DNA from: Corynebacterium sp.
GTDB lineage: Bacteria > Actinomycetota > Actinomycetes > Mycobacteriales > Mycobacteriaceae
Length of the DNA: 29,382 nucleotides
Assembly (NCBI RefSeq): GCF_030826625.1
Contig: NZ_JAPJNQ010000020.1
Location: 1-29,382, forward strand
Direction of reading: 5' to 3'
Part shown: positions 1 through 9,442 of the stretch, piece after piece
Position numbering within the stretch: position 1 is the stretch's first letter
Layout: every line of letters begins with the position of its first letter
The notes under the pieces: model-generated
Told to the model about the DNA's origin: nothing
Database searches by the model: none
Seen by the model: the letters and a program-made list of their open reading frames with translations, nothing else
Position numbers and translations under genes: made by a program

Positions 1-23
1 AGTAGATGGGAAAATCTTCGAAC

Positions 24-391
24 ATGCCCAAAAAATTTGACCAGGATGCCAAGGACCGCGTAGTCCGCCTCGTGGAAGACCGCATCGTGGCGGAAAATAT
101 GTCGATGCACCCCGCGTGCCAAGCAGTAGCCCCAAAGTTGGGGGTTTCATGGCACACGGCTCGTCTATGGACTTAAGCCTGCTCGCCGGGATGGCGATGT
201 TACTCCTGCCGAAGAAGACGTGATTGCTGAAAACGCCAGACTACGTCGTGAAAACCAAGAGCTGCGAGATACTAATGAGCTGCTGAAGGCTGCATCAAAG
301 CTTGGGATACCGCACCCCGGTCGAGGTTGAAGCCTCGTTTTGGGTACAAGATGGGTCTCGGGAAATAATAGAAAATAAGGTAAATGCCTAG
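24..391 (+). mobile_element. IS3-family insertion sequence remnant (orfA start fused to orfB tail)
   Basis: An ATG at 24 opens 50 codons that look like the helix-turn-helix start of an IS3-family OrfA (MPKKFDQDAKDRVV at the start, then KLGVSWHTAR), ending at a TAA at 174-176. The adjoining frame from 172 continues as the OrfA leucine-zipper end (AENARLRRENQELRDTN, then ELLKAA) to about 300. From 302 another frame reads LGYRTPVEVEASFW, which matches the extreme C-terminus of IS3 OrfB transposases, and stops at 389-391. The element therefore carries a frameshift near 172 and has lost nearly all of orfB at about 295-302. It cannot encode an active transposase. No terminal inverted repeats could be defined; the left end may lie outside the window. 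Confidence 0.82.
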
Positions 392-423
392 GAACAAAAC
401 CTAGTACACTTCAATATATTCAT

Positions 424-681
424 TCAGGATATATTCATTACGGTATACACAAACCAGGACCCAAACATGAGAATCGCTGGAAATACCGCACTGAACAGCC
501 CAATTCCCGCTATCCATGGTTTACGCTCTGCAATACCTAGGGCTCCTGCACTGAGTCCGAGAACAAAACACACCGGCCAATGGTATAAATCAGTATCTTG
601 CATAAGAAAGCTACCGATTACAGCCAGAAGTAGATTAACGGAGATAAGCCCGATCGCGATTTTCGCCTTGGTTTTTCTCAC
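424..681 (-). CDS. Small three-helix membrane protein, unknown function
   Basis: This 85-residue protein starts at GTG, with a GGGGG run about 4-8 bases upstream that could act as ribosome binding site. I do not recognise the family. Hydrophobic segments at about residues 8-27, 35-52 and 56-80 predict three membrane helices with little outside them. The N-terminus is basic (RKTKAK), which suggests a cytoplasmic N-terminus. It lies between the IS3 remnant and the terminator of the nitrate reductase operon, with no partner gene. A 72-residue plus-strand frame over the same bases looks less protein-like. Whether it is expressed is uncertain. Confidence 0.5.
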   Translation of the reverse strand: MRKTKAKIAIGLISVNLLLAVIGSFLMQDTDLYHWPVCFVLGLSAGALGIAERKPWIAGIGLFSAVFPAILMFGSWFVYTVMNIS

Positions 682-822
682 CTGACCCCCAAATATTCCT
701 GATCTCGAAATGCTTTGAGCTAACCATATTATCGTTTGTCTACCAATAGACCTAGCGCTTTACCGGGATTTCTAAATACGGCGTGATATTGAGAAATTGT
801 CACTCTTCGAGTTTATATAGAG

Positions 823-856
823 AAAAAACCGAAGTGCGTCTCTAGAGAAAGCACTT
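823..856 (-). terminator. Probable terminator of narKGHJI
   Basis: Read on the minus strand, AAGTGC (851-856) pairs with GCACTT (832-837). The loop between them contains the self-complementary TCTCTAGAGA. The right arm is followed by CGG and then six T (823-828). It lies about 110 bases beyond the narI stop. A second dyad at 875-881/909-915 (CCGCCAG/CTGGCGG), followed on the minus strand by TTTT, lies between it and narI and may back it up. The rest of the 686-967 gap holds nothing else I can support. Confidence 0.65.
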
Positions 857-967
857 TTATCCGCCAACTCAAAACCGCCAGCCCTCATGCTCGCAATTGA
901 GCACCAGACTGGCGGCAGTCGCTGCCGTAGCAGCGTATTGAGTCAGATGGCTAGACCCGCGGGAAAC

Positions 968-1747
968 CTAAGCCCCGTGGCTTGGGGTTTCACCTTCCAA
1001 CTGCTCGCGGTGCGAACGGATCGGCTCCCACGCGGTATTGGAACGCATCGGGGTGGTGCGCTCATCGCGGGAACGGTACAGCACGTACGGGCGGGTGGTG
1101 TACCCCACCGGCGCGGAGAATGCATGCACCAGGCGGGTAAACGGCCACACGGCAATCAGCGTGAAACCAGCAATGACGTGCACTTTGAACTGCCACGGAG
1201 CGTTAGCCATGAGCTCCGGCTCAATATTGAAAATCAATAGCTGACGCAACCACGGCGAGATGGTTTCGCGGTAGTCGTATCCGCCGGTACCGGCTAGGTC
1301 GAACAACTGCAGCGTAAACGTCGCGAAGGAACCGGAAATCAGCGCCGCACCCAAGAAAATGTACATCACCTTGTCGGAGGTAGACGTCGACAAGAACACC
1401 GAGCGGTTCTTCAAACGACGGTAGAGCAGGCCGGCAAATCCGAGCAGCACGGCCAACGCGGCGATCGATCCGGGGATGGTCGCGATCAGGTGGTAAGTGT
1501 GATCGTCGATGCCGACGGCGCGAGTCCAGGACTTCGGGAAAGCCAGGCCCATCAGGTGGCCGATGATCACGAAGACCATGCCCCAGTGGAACAGCGGCGA
1601 CGATAGACGCAGCAGCTTGGATTCATAAATCTGCGAGGAGTGGGTGGTCCAGCCGAATTGGTCCGAGCGCCAACGCCAGAAGATACCGACGACAAACGCC
1701 ACAATCGCTAACCACGGGAACGCGCCCCAGAGGAAGTTATCAAACAT
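968..1747 (-). CDS. narI: Respiratory nitrate reductase gamma subunit (cytochrome b)
   Basis: NarI is the membrane diheme b subunit that oxidises menaquinol and passes electrons to NarH. At 259 residues it has normal family length. Hydrophobic segments at about 7-24, 52-70, 87-108, 127-148 and 186-204 give the usual five helices. Two pairs of histidines sit where the heme ligands are expected: H54 and H64 (LFHWGMVFVIIGH), and H190 and H208 (FKVHVIAG, RLVHAF). The ATG is preceded by AAGGA. It is the last gene of the operon, 41 bases after narJ. The polar tail of about 45 residues should face the cytoplasm. Confidence 0.96.
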   Translation of the reverse strand: MFDNFLWGAFPWLAIVAFVVGIFWRWRSDQFGWTTHSSQIYESKLLRLSSPLFHWGMVFVIIGHLMGLAFPKSWTRAVGIDDHTYHLIATIPGSIAALAVLLGFAGLLYRRLKNRSVFLSTSTSDKVMYIFLGAALISGSFATFTLQLFDLAGTGGYDYRETISPWLRQLLIFNIEPELMANAPWQFKVHVIAGFTLIAVWPFTRLVHAFSAPVGYTTRPYVLYRSRDERTTPMRSNTAWEPIRSHREQLEGETPSHGA

Positions 1748-1788
1748 GGTGTGGTCCTTAATTATTTAAAGTATTAGGTTCAATTCCG

Positions 1789-2622
1789 CTACACCACGCC
1801 CGGCTGGCTGGTGGGGAACGGCAGGTCCGCGATACCCACCATTTCTGCCGGTGGGCCGGTGCGGATCAAATCGACGTATTTCTGCGCGGTTTTCGCGTCC
1901 ACCTGCGGCAGCGCCTTACACAATGCGACGATCAGCGCCACGTACGGCGAATTCACCTGGTTCAACGCCGCCCGCAGTACCTCGATGCCCTCGCGGTGGC
2001 TAGCCACCAGCTGCACCGCGCTGTCGTGCTCTGCGCCTTCGGTCATCGCCATGGCTTCCAGCACCACGCACAGGTGATCTGGCAGTTCGTCATCGGAGAT
2101 CTGGAAACCAAGTGCCTCCAGCTGCTCACGGAATGACAGAATCGCCATGCCCCGCTGGCGGGTATCGCCAACGGCGTAGTAGGAAAGGAACAACGCGCAA
2201 CGGCGACGCTGGTCGAAGGTTTCCACGTAGTGTTCTTCCAACGCGCGCGGGCCCACGCTGCGCGCCCATTCCGCGAAGTTCACGAAATCCGTGGCGATCG
2301 CCAACGGCAGCTGATCTACCTGCTCTTCGACAGCGGCGAGCTTGTCGATGATGTCTTCACCCGGGTAGCTCAGCAGCACCGAGACCGCCATCGCGGTGAT
2401 GCGTCGCTGCTCTTCGGTGACCTCCACCGGGGCAATGAACTCGGTGGGTACCTTGCCGGTGTGGGCGCGCAAGGTGCGCTCGACATCCTTGGCACCACCC
2501 ATGCTGCCGATACCAGCCGGTGTGCCGTAGCCTGCGACGGCGTCGTCGGCAGGCGCTGCGGCGAACTTCGGCTTCGTCGACGGTGTTGCCGGGCGTTTAC
2601 GCAGTTTGTCGAAGATACTCAC
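1789..2622 (-). CDS. narJ: Nitrate reductase assembly chaperone (delta subunit)
   Basis: NarJ binds apo-NarG and assists Mo-cofactor and Fe-S insertion before NarGH docks on NarI; it is not part of the mature enzyme. The conserved core runs from about residue 70 to 235 and includes HYVETFDQRRRCALFLSYY and GDTRQRGMAIL, typical of the family. The start is GTG with TAGGAG about 8 bases upstream. At 277 residues it is longer than many NarJ proteins, because of a low-complexity N-terminal extension of about 65 residues rich in Pro, Ala and Lys. It lies 36 bases after narH and 41 before narI. Confidence 0.94.
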   Translation of the reverse strand: MSIFDKLRKRPATPSTKPKFAAAPADDAVAGYGTPAGIGSMGGAKDVERTLRAHTGKVPTEFIAPVEVTEEQRRITAMAVSVLLSYPGEDIIDKLAAVEEQVDQLPLAIATDFVNFAEWARSVGPRALEEHYVETFDQRRRCALFLSYYAVGDTRQRGMAILSFREQLEALGFQISDDELPDHLCVVLEAMAMTEGAEHDSAVQLVASHREGIEVLRAALNQVNSPYVALIVALCKALPQVDAKTAQKYVDLIRTGPPAEMVGIADLPFPTSQPGVV

Positions 2623-2658
2623 GGTGTGCTCCTACTTCTTCCCTATTGGCCTAGTGCC

Positions 2659-4251
2659 CTATTTTTTCGGCGGGAACATCGAATCGGGCCGGTCGCCACT
2701 CCAGGACAGCAGCGAGACCTTGCCGCCTTGGGCAGCACTGCTGGTGCAGGCTTCCGGTGCGCCCATGCCAAGGTCGTGGAATACGTCCTCGGATGCCTTT
2801 GCTGGGTCCACGTTGCCGAATGGGTCCAGGTTGGAAATGCCACGTGGGGTTTCCGGAGAAGCGGTCGGAATGACGTAGCGGTCGTCATACTTCGCGATGG
2901 AAAGCAGACGGTACATCTCCTCAATCTGCTTGCCGGTCATACCAACGGCCTGCGCAATTTCTTCCTGCGGCTCATTGCCCAGGTTGATATCGCGCATGTA
3001 GGAACGCATAGCCACCAGGCGGCGCAGGGATTTCTCCACCGGCACGGTATCACCCGCGGTGAACAACCCAGCCAGATAGTCCAGCGGGATGCGCATATTC
3101 GACAAAGCCGAGAACAAGATCTTGTGATCCTCGCCGTCGTTACCGGAGGCAGTCACGCTGTCGACGATTGGGGACAGCGGCGGGATGTACCAGACCATAG
3201 GCAAGGTGCGGTACTCCGGGTGCAGCGGCAAAGCAACACCGTACTTGAAAATCAGATCGTAGATCGGCGACTGCTGGGCAGCATCAATCCAGGAGTGCGG
3301 GATGCCCTCTGCTTGTGCGGCACGCACCACCTCTGGGTCATGCGGGTCCAGCATGATCGACTTCTGCGCCTCAAACAGATCCTGCTCGTTTTCGGTGGCA
3401 GCGGCCTCAGCGACGCGGTCGGCGTCGTAAAGAATCACGCCCAGATAGCGCAGACGGCCCACGCAAGTCTCGGAGCACACCGTCGGCTGCCCGACCTCTA
3501 AGCGCGGGTAGCACAAGGTACATTTTTCGGCTTTTCCAGTCTTGTGGTTGAAATACACCTTCTTGTACGGGCAGCCGGACACGCACATGCGCCAACCACG
3601 GCAACGGTCTTGGTCCACCAGAACAATGCCGTCCTCGGTGCGCTTGTACATCGCACCAGATGGGCACGAAGAAACACAGGTCGGGTTCATGCAGTGCTCG
3701 CAGATACGCGGCAGGTAGAACATGAACGAATCCTCGATTTCCTTTTTCACCTCGAGGTTCATGTTGTGCAGCACCGGGTCATCGTCCATGGTTGCGGTGG
3801 AACCACCCAGGTTATCGTCCCAGTTGGACGACCATTCAATCTTGCTGATGTCGCGGCCGTCGATCTGCGATACCGGCTTTGCGGTTGGCTGCGTTTTCTG
3901 CCCAGCCTTCGCACCCATCAGATCTTCGTACTGGTAAGTCCAAGGCTCGTAGTAGTCCTTGAGCTCCGGCAAGTTCGGGTTGTGGAACAGCGTCGCCAAT
4001 TTCTTGATGCGTCCACCGGCTTTCGGCTTCAGCTTGCCAGAGCTGGTGCGTTCCCAGCCGCCTTTCCACTTCTCCTGGTCCTCCCACGTGCGTGGGTAGC
4101 CCAGACCCGGGCGGGTCTCGACGTTGTTGAACCAGATGTACTCGGTGCCTTCACGGTTGGTCCATGCCTGCTTACAGGTCACCGAACAAGTGTGGCAGCC
4201 AATGCACTTGTCCAGGTTCATGATCATGGAAATTTGGGCCATGACTTTCAT
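2659..4251 (-). CDS. narH: Respiratory nitrate reductase beta subunit (Fe-S protein)
   Basis: NarH carries electrons from the NarI hemes to NarG through four iron-sulfur clusters. Four cysteine groups are visible: C16/C19/C22/C26, C184/C187/C192/C196, C217/W220/C223/C227, and C244/C247/C259/C263. The tryptophan in the third group (CRGWRMCVSGCP) is the usual NarH sign of a [3Fe-4S] cluster. At 530 residues it has normal length. Its ATG overlaps the narG stop by one base (TAATG), implying translational coupling. A second in-frame ATG four codons in (MAQISMIMN) matches the more usual family start and may be the one used. Confidence 0.97.
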   Translation of the reverse strand: MKVMAQISMIMNLDKCIGCHTCSVTCKQAWTNREGTEYIWFNNVETRPGLGYPRTWEDQEKWKGGWERTSSGKLKPKAGGRIKKLATLFHNPNLPELKDYYEPWTYQYEDLMGAKAGQKTQPTAKPVSQIDGRDISKIEWSSNWDDNLGGSTATMDDDPVLHNMNLEVKKEIEDSFMFYLPRICEHCMNPTCVSSCPSGAMYKRTEDGIVLVDQDRCRGWRMCVSGCPYKKVYFNHKTGKAEKCTLCYPRLEVGQPTVCSETCVGRLRYLGVILYDADRVAEAAATENEQDLFEAQKSIMLDPHDPEVVRAAQAEGIPHSWIDAAQQSPIYDLIFKYGVALPLHPEYRTLPMVWYIPPLSPIVDSVTASGNDGEDHKILFSALSNMRIPLDYLAGLFTAGDTVPVEKSLRRLVAMRSYMRDINLGNEPQEEIAQAVGMTGKQIEEMYRLLSIAKYDDRYVIPTASPETPRGISNLDPFGNVDPAKASEDVFHDLGMGAPEACTSSAAQGGKVSLLSWSGDRPDSMFPPKK

Positions 4252-7200
4252 TAGTAGGAAACCTCCTGTGAACGGCGACGGACGCGAGTAACCTCATCGC
4301 GGTTGTTGCCAGTCGGGCCGATGTAGTTGAAGTGGTAGGTCAGCTGACCGTAACCGCCAGCGATGTGTACCGGTTTGATAGAAATGCGGGTCAGCGAGTT
4401 GTGCGTGCCGCCGCGGCGGCCGGTGTGCTCATTGATCGGCGTACCGACGGTGCGTTCCTGGGCATGGTTACAGATCATCGTGCCCTCCGGGATGCGGTGG
4501 GAAACGATGGCACGCGCAGAAACCACACCGTTGCGGTTATAAACCTCGACCCAGTCGTTATCGGTAACCCCGATCTTCTCGGCGTCCTTGTTGGACATCC
4601 ACACGACCTGTCCACCACGCGAGATGGACAAAACGTGCAGGTTATCGAAGTACTGCGAGTGGATCGACCACTTGTTGTGCGTCGTCAAGTAACGCAGCGT
4701 GACTTCGGCTTCGCCACGGTCGTTGGTCAGTTCCGTGCCCGGCGCGAATTCGCCGTGCATGTGCACGTGGTCCAGCGGTGGGCGGAAAATCGGCAGGGTT
4801 TCGCCGTAGTCGATGTACCAGTCGTGGTCGATGTAGTACTGCATGCGACCAGTGACGGTGTGCCATGGTTTGTCGAATTCCACGTTGATGGAAAACGCGG
4901 TGTAGCGGCGCTTGTTGCGCTTGTCGGCGGTCCACTCCGGCGAGGTGATGACCTCTTTCGGGCGTTCCTTGATGTCGTCCCAAGTGATGCGCACGTCTTC
5001 GTCGGCCGCGCCCAGCGGGGTGAGGTCCTTGCCGGTGCGCGAGGAGAGGAACTCGAAGCCCTGCTTCGCCAGCTCACCGTTGGACACACCAGACAGGTGC
5101 AAAATCGCGTCGATGACCTTGGTGTCTTTGGACAGATCAACCAGCTCACCCATGGAAGTTTCCGAGGTACCGCAGATCAGCTCAAGCTCTTTGGCCTGCT
5201 TTTCGACGTTGAACTTGGTGCCGTGCACGCCAGTTCCGGCCTTCGCTGGCAGCGGGCCGAGGTGAGTCCACTTCTCGTAGATCTTGGTGTAATCACGCTC
5301 GACGACGTGCAGCTTCGGCATGGTCACGCCCGGGATCAGTCCCTGCTCTTCGACGTTCGGCACCACACCGTTTGGCATGCCCAGCTCGTCGGGGCTGTCG
5401 TGGTGGCTTGGCTGCGTGACGACGTCGCGCTGCTTGCCCAGCCAGGTGGTGGCCTTGTCAGACAGATCGGCGGCGAGATCACGGAAGATCTCGAAGTCGG
5501 TGCGTGCCTCCCATGGCGGGTTGATCGCGGCGTTGAACGAGTGCAGGTACGGGTGCATATCCGTCGAGGACATGTCGTGCTTTTCGTACCAGGTCGCCGC
5601 CGGGAACACCAGGTCAGAGACCAGGGTGGTCGAGGTATTGCGGAAATCGGCGGTCATCATCAGATCGAGCTTGCCGACGGGCACGTCATCGGTCCATTTG
5701 ATGGTGCGCGGGCGATCTTCTTCTGCCAGTTCCGGCGCGTTGGCATCGGAGTCGATGCCCAGCAGGTGGCGGAGGAAGAACTCGGTGCCTTTCGCGGAGG
5801 AACCCAGCAGGTTGGTACGCCAGTTGATGAGGATGCGTGGCCAGTTCTCTTCTGCCGATGGGTTGTCGTAGGAGAACTCCAGGTCGCCTTTTTCTAGCTG
5901 CTGGACGACGTAATCGTTGACTTCCATGCCGGCTTCGTCGGCTTCGTCAGCCAAGAACAGCGAGTTGCGGTTGAACTGCGGGTAGGCCGGCATCCAGCCA
6001 CGACGCATGGCTTCTGCCATGGTGTCGGAGACCATCTTGTCACCGATGGCGTCGTTGTTGGCCAATGGCGAGCCCAGGTGGGATGCCCGAGAGTTGTCGT
6101 AACGGTATTGCTCGGTGGCGAAGTAGTAGAAGCCGGTGGTGATCATGTGGCGTGGTGGGCGCTGCCAGTCGGCAGACATGGCCCACTGGGTCCAGCCGTT
6201 CATTGGGCGCAGTTTTTCCTGGCCCACGTAGTGTGCCCAGCCGCCACCGTTGACGCCCTGGGTACCGCACATGGAGGTCAGCGCCAAGAAGGTGCGGTAG
6301 ATGTTGTCGGCGTGGAAGTAGTGGTTTACGCCCGCGCCCATGATGATCTGCGAGCGGCCCTGTGAATCGGCAGCATTCTGCGCGAATTCGCGACCAATGC
6401 GGATCGCGGTTTCGGCTGCGACACCAGTCAAGCCTTCTTGCCAAGCTGGAGTGCCGACTTCGCTGGCGTCGTGGAAGTCCTTCGGCCAGGAGCCAGGCAG
6501 GTTCAGTTCCTCACGGTTGACGCCATAGTGCGCGAGCATAACGTCGTAGACGGTGGTGACGAGCTTGCCGTCAACTTCACGTACCGGAACGCCGCGGTGT
6601 ACGACACCAGCGCCGATTGGCTTACCGGTTCCGACGTCTTCTGGGTTGGCATCCAAGTCAAAACGTGGGAACAACACCTCTGCGGTGTCGAATTGGTCGG
6701 TCTCGGCGATGGACATAACCGGGTCGGCATGATCAAGCGCCAGGTTCCACTTCGACGATTCCATATCCCAGCGGTCAGCAACCGTGCCGCCTGGGTCGAC
6801 GACGCGACCGTCTTCTTCCATGACCAAGCCGCGGTGGGTGGCGTTCGGTGATTCCTTCAGGGTGTCATCGCTAACCTGCGAGGCAGTCAAGAACTTGCCT
6901 GGGGTGTAGGTTCCGTCGTCACGCTTGTCCAGAGCCACCAAGAATGGCGAGTCGGTGTATTTCCGCATGTAGTTCAGGAAGTACGGCTCCTGGCGGTCCA
7001 CGTGGAAGGTTTTCAGGATGACGTGGCCCATGGAGAATGCCAGCGCCGCGTCGGTGCCTGGTTGGATGCGGGCCCATTCGTCGGCGAACTTCGTGTTATC
7101 CGCGAAGTCCGGCGAGACCACGACGACCTTGGTGCCCTTGTAGCGGGCCTCGACCATGAAGTGGGCATCCGGGGTACGGGTGACCGGAATGTTCGAGCCC

Positions 7201-8009
7201 CACATCATCAGGTAGGACGAGTTGTACCAGTCACCAGATTCCGGGACGTCCGTCTGGTCGCCGAAGGTCTGCGGCGATGCTGGCGGCAGGTCGGCGTACC
7301 AGTCGTAGAAGGACAGGGCGACGCCGCCGATGGACTGCAAAAAGCGCATGCCGGCGCCGTAGGATACCTGCGACATCGCTGGAATAACGGTGAAGCCGTT
7401 GATGCGGTCTGGGCCGTATTTCCGGATGGTGTAGACGTGAGCCGCCGACGCAATGTCGATCGCTTCTTCGTAGGAAATGCGGATCAAGCCACCCTTGCCG
7501 CGCTGGGAGATATAAGCGCGGCGCTTTTCTGGGTCTTCCTGGATTGCACGCCATGCCAGCACGGAATCGCCGTGCTTTTTCTTTTCCTCGCGGAACATGT
7601 CGACGAGCACGCCGCGGGCGTAGGGGTAGCGCACACGCGTCGGCGAGTAGGTGTACCAGGAGAAAGAGGCACCACGTGGGCAGCCGCGTGGCTCGTATTC
7701 CGGCATGTCATTGCCGGTGGTGGGGTAATCCACGGCCTGGGATTCCCAGGTGATTACGCCGTCTTTGACGTAGACCTTCCACGAGCAAGAACCAGTGCAG
7801 TTCACGCCGTGGGTGGAACGCACCATCTTGTCGAAGGCCCAGCGGTTGCGGTAAAAAACGTCGGCCTGGCGGCCACCCTTCAGAAACAGCTGCTGGCCGG
7901 AATCGGTGGCCTCACCCTTGCGCAGGTAGGCACCGAGTTTGAACAGCGGGTTGGTTTTGGGACCGTTAGAATTGCTGGATGCTGAGGAGTCAGTTGTAGA
8001 AGTAGTCAT
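4251..8009 (-). CDS. narG: Respiratory nitrate reductase alpha subunit (Mo catalytic)
   Basis: NarG reduces nitrate to nitrite at a Mo-bis-MGD centre on the cytoplasmic side. This protein is 1252 residues, normal for the family. The FS0 cluster ligands are present: H67, C71, C75 (STHGVNCTGSCSW) and C110 (EPRGCPRGAS). D240 in WYADLPPASPQT corresponds to the Mo-ligand aspartate (D222 in E. coli). Further family blocks are NSSYLMMWGSN, GGWAHYVGQEKLRP, and AATWYEKHDMSS. An AGGAG lies about 10 bases before the ATG, and the gene follows narK by 18 bases. There is no twin-arginine signal, as expected for cytoplasmic NarG. No disruption is seen. Confidence 0.98.
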   Translation of the reverse strand: MTTSTTDSSASSNSNGPKTNPLFKLGAYLRKGEATDSGQQLFLKGGRQADVFYRNRWAFDKMVRSTHGVNCTGSCSWKVYVKDGVITWESQAVDYPTTGNDMPEYEPRGCPRGASFSWYTYSPTRVRYPYARGVLVDMFREEKKKHGDSVLAWRAIQEDPEKRRAYISQRGKGGLIRISYEEAIDIASAAHVYTIRKYGPDRINGFTVIPAMSQVSYGAGMRFLQSIGGVALSFYDWYADLPPASPQTFGDQTDVPESGDWYNSSYLMMWGSNIPVTRTPDAHFMVEARYKGTKVVVVSPDFADNTKFADEWARIQPGTDAALAFSMGHVILKTFHVDRQEPYFLNYMRKYTDSPFLVALDKRDDGTYTPGKFLTASQVSDDTLKESPNATHRGLVMEEDGRVVDPGGTVADRWDMESSKWNLALDHADPVMSIAETDQFDTAEVLFPRFDLDANPEDVGTGKPIGAGVVHRGVPVREVDGKLVTTVYDVMLAHYGVNREELNLPGSWPKDFHDASEVGTPAWQEGLTGVAAETAIRIGREFAQNAADSQGRSQIIMGAGVNHYFHADNIYRTFLALTSMCGTQGVNGGGWAHYVGQEKLRPMNGWTQWAMSADWQRPPRHMITTGFYYFATEQYRYDNSRASHLGSPLANNDAIGDKMVSDTMAEAMRRGWMPAYPQFNRNSLFLADEADEAGMEVNDYVVQQLEKGDLEFSYDNPSAEENWPRILINWRTNLLGSSAKGTEFFLRHLLGIDSDANAPELAEEDRPRTIKWTDDVPVGKLDLMMTADFRNTSTTLVSDLVFPAATWYEKHDMSSTDMHPYLHSFNAAINPPWEARTDFEIFRDLAADLSDKATTWLGKQRDVVTQPSHHDSPDELGMPNGVVPNVEEQGLIPGVTMPKLHVVERDYTKIYEKWTHLGPLPAKAGTGVHGTKFNVEKQAKELELICGTSETSMGELVDLSKDTKVIDAILHLSGVSNGELAKQGFEFLSSRTGKDLTPLGAADEDVRITWDDIKERPKEVITSPEWTADKRNKRRYTAFSINVEFDKPWHTVTGRMQYYIDHDWYIDYGETLPIFRPPLDHVHMHGEFAPGTELTNDRGEAEVTLRYLTTHNKWSIHSQYFDNLHVLSISRGGQVVWMSNKDAEKIGVTDNDWVEVYNRNGVVSARAIVSHRIPEGTMICNHAQERTVGTPINEHTGRRGGTHNSLTRISIKPVHIAGGYGQLTYHFNYIGPTGNNRDEVTRVRRRSQEVSY

Positions 8010-8027
8010 GGGGAAATTCGCTCCTAT

Positions 8028-9353
8028 TTATCCTGGGTACGGTGCATTCGGGCGGGCGTAGAAGACCCACACCAGCACCGTGGTGATCGCGAAGTAGACG
8101 ACGCAGCCGATGAAGAAGACGGTTGGCGCCAACATGGAAAGCAGGACACCGACGATGAACGGGCCGAACGCTGCGGTAGCGCCCGTCCAACCGATCACGC
8201 CGCCGGCTTGGCGCTTCGGCAGAATCATCGGCATTTGTTTGAAGGTGCCGGCGTTAGCCAGACCGGTGAAGAAGAAGACGACGAGCATCGAACCGAGGAA
8301 CCACCACATTTGGTCTGGGTGGGATGGCGTCAGGAAGAACGTGGCGACGATGGTGAAAATAGTCATGCCGACACAGCCGATGAACGTCCAGATGGCTCCG
8401 CCGAACTTATCGCACAGCGGGCCCCAAAGTGCGCGAACCAGCGCACCAATGAGTGGGCCAAGGAAGGCGTAGGTGGCACCGTTGGGCAGGTTTTCAAATT
8501 GCCCAGCGAATTCCGAACCAGCGCCGAAGGTTTGGTTGATCAGCAGTGGCAGCTGGGCTGCGAAGCCAGCGAATCCACCGAAGGTCATCATGTAGACGGC
8601 GGTGAGAATCCAGGTGTTCTTGTTACCGAAGATGTCGATCTGTTGGCGGAAGTTCGCTTCAATTGGGACATCTTTCAGCAGCGTGAAAGCCAGGATGGCG
8701 CCCACGATTGCCCAGGGGACCAGGAAGATCGCTGGGTTGTGGACGAAGATGTGGCCGTCGTCAGTACGCTGCGGTGCGACGAAACCAATGCCGAGCAAGG
8801 TGAATCCCATCAGCCATGGGGCAACCAGCTGGATGAATGAGATACCGAAGTTACCAATGCCGGCCTGCAGACCAAGCGCGGTGCCGGACAGGCGCTTGGG
8901 GAAGAAGTAGCCGGTGGAAGGCATGAATCCGGAGAACACGCCACCGCCGACACCGGACATGAAGGCAAGAACCAGCAGCCACCAGTACGGGGTGGAGGTG
9001 TTTTGTACGGCGAAGAACCATCCCAGCATCGGAATGATGAACAGGAGGGATGAAACCCAAACCAGCTTGCGGGTACCCATGATGGGTGGCATGAACATGA
9101 AGAACAGGCGGAACAAACCACAAGCCAAGCCTGGGATGGACGTCAGCCAGTAGAGCTGAGCAGTGCTGAGGTCGAATCCGATTGCATTCAGTTGTGGTGC
9201 AATTGCGGAGACCAGGTACCAGGTTGCGAAACCAATGATGAGAACGAACGTGGAAATCCACAAAGTTCGCCAGGCAATTTTAGAATCCCATTGATCGGAT
9301 TTCTCTGGATCCCATCCTTGAATTACTCTGCCTGAAGTATCGAGAGCAGTCAT
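8028..9353 (-). CDS. narK: Nitrate/nitrite transporter, MFS family
   Basis: NarK imports nitrate and exports nitrite. The 441-residue protein shows about 12 hydrophobic helices. The nitrate-signature block SGTALGLQAGIGNFG lies at 156-170, and a second related block is ILPKRQAGGVIGWTGA. Arginines R82 (GLFRLFF) and R307 (ALVRALWG) sit where E. coli NarK has its two substrate-binding arginines. The polar N-terminus (VIQGWDPEKSDQWD) resembles actinobacterial NarK. The ATG has GAGGAC about 6 bases upstream. It heads the narKGHJI operon and is transcribed away from the Mo-cofactor gene at 9583. Confidence 0.96.
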   Translation of the reverse strand: MTALDTSGRVIQGWDPEKSDQWDSKIAWRTLWISTFVLIIGFATWYLVSAIAPQLNAIGFDLSTAQLYWLTSIPGLACGLFRLFFMFMPPIMGTRKLVWVSSLLFIIPMLGWFFAVQNTSTPYWWLLVLAFMSGVGGGVFSGFMPSTGYFFPKRLSGTALGLQAGIGNFGISFIQLVAPWLMGFTLLGIGFVAPQRTDDGHIFVHNPAIFLVPWAIVGAILAFTLLKDVPIEANFRQQIDIFGNKNTWILTAVYMMTFGGFAGFAAQLPLLINQTFGAGSEFAGQFENLPNGATYAFLGPLIGALVRALWGPLCDKFGGAIWTFIGCVGMTIFTIVATFFLTPSHPDQMWWFLGSMLVVFFFTGLANAGTFKQMPMILPKRQAGGVIGWTGATAAFGPFIVGVLLSMLAPTVFFIGCVVYFAITTVLVWVFYARPNAPYPG

Positions 9354-9442
9354 AGTGTCCTCATTTTTCGTAGGGCTTATAGCCCCTAATTTAGTGGTCT
9401 TAATACACTTATGCGAAACTAAAAACAGTTAAAATTTCATCG

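Noticed and set aside
2230..3501. 423-codon open frame on the plus strand opposite narJ and narH
   Set aside because: It is antisense to two intact, well conserved genes; its translation is rich in Arg, His and Gln with no recognisable domain, as expected of a shadow in high-G+C DNA.
4332..5897. 521-codon plus-strand frame opposite narG
   Set aside because: It is a shadow of narG; the Val/Asp/Arg-heavy composition mirrors the third codon positions of the real gene.
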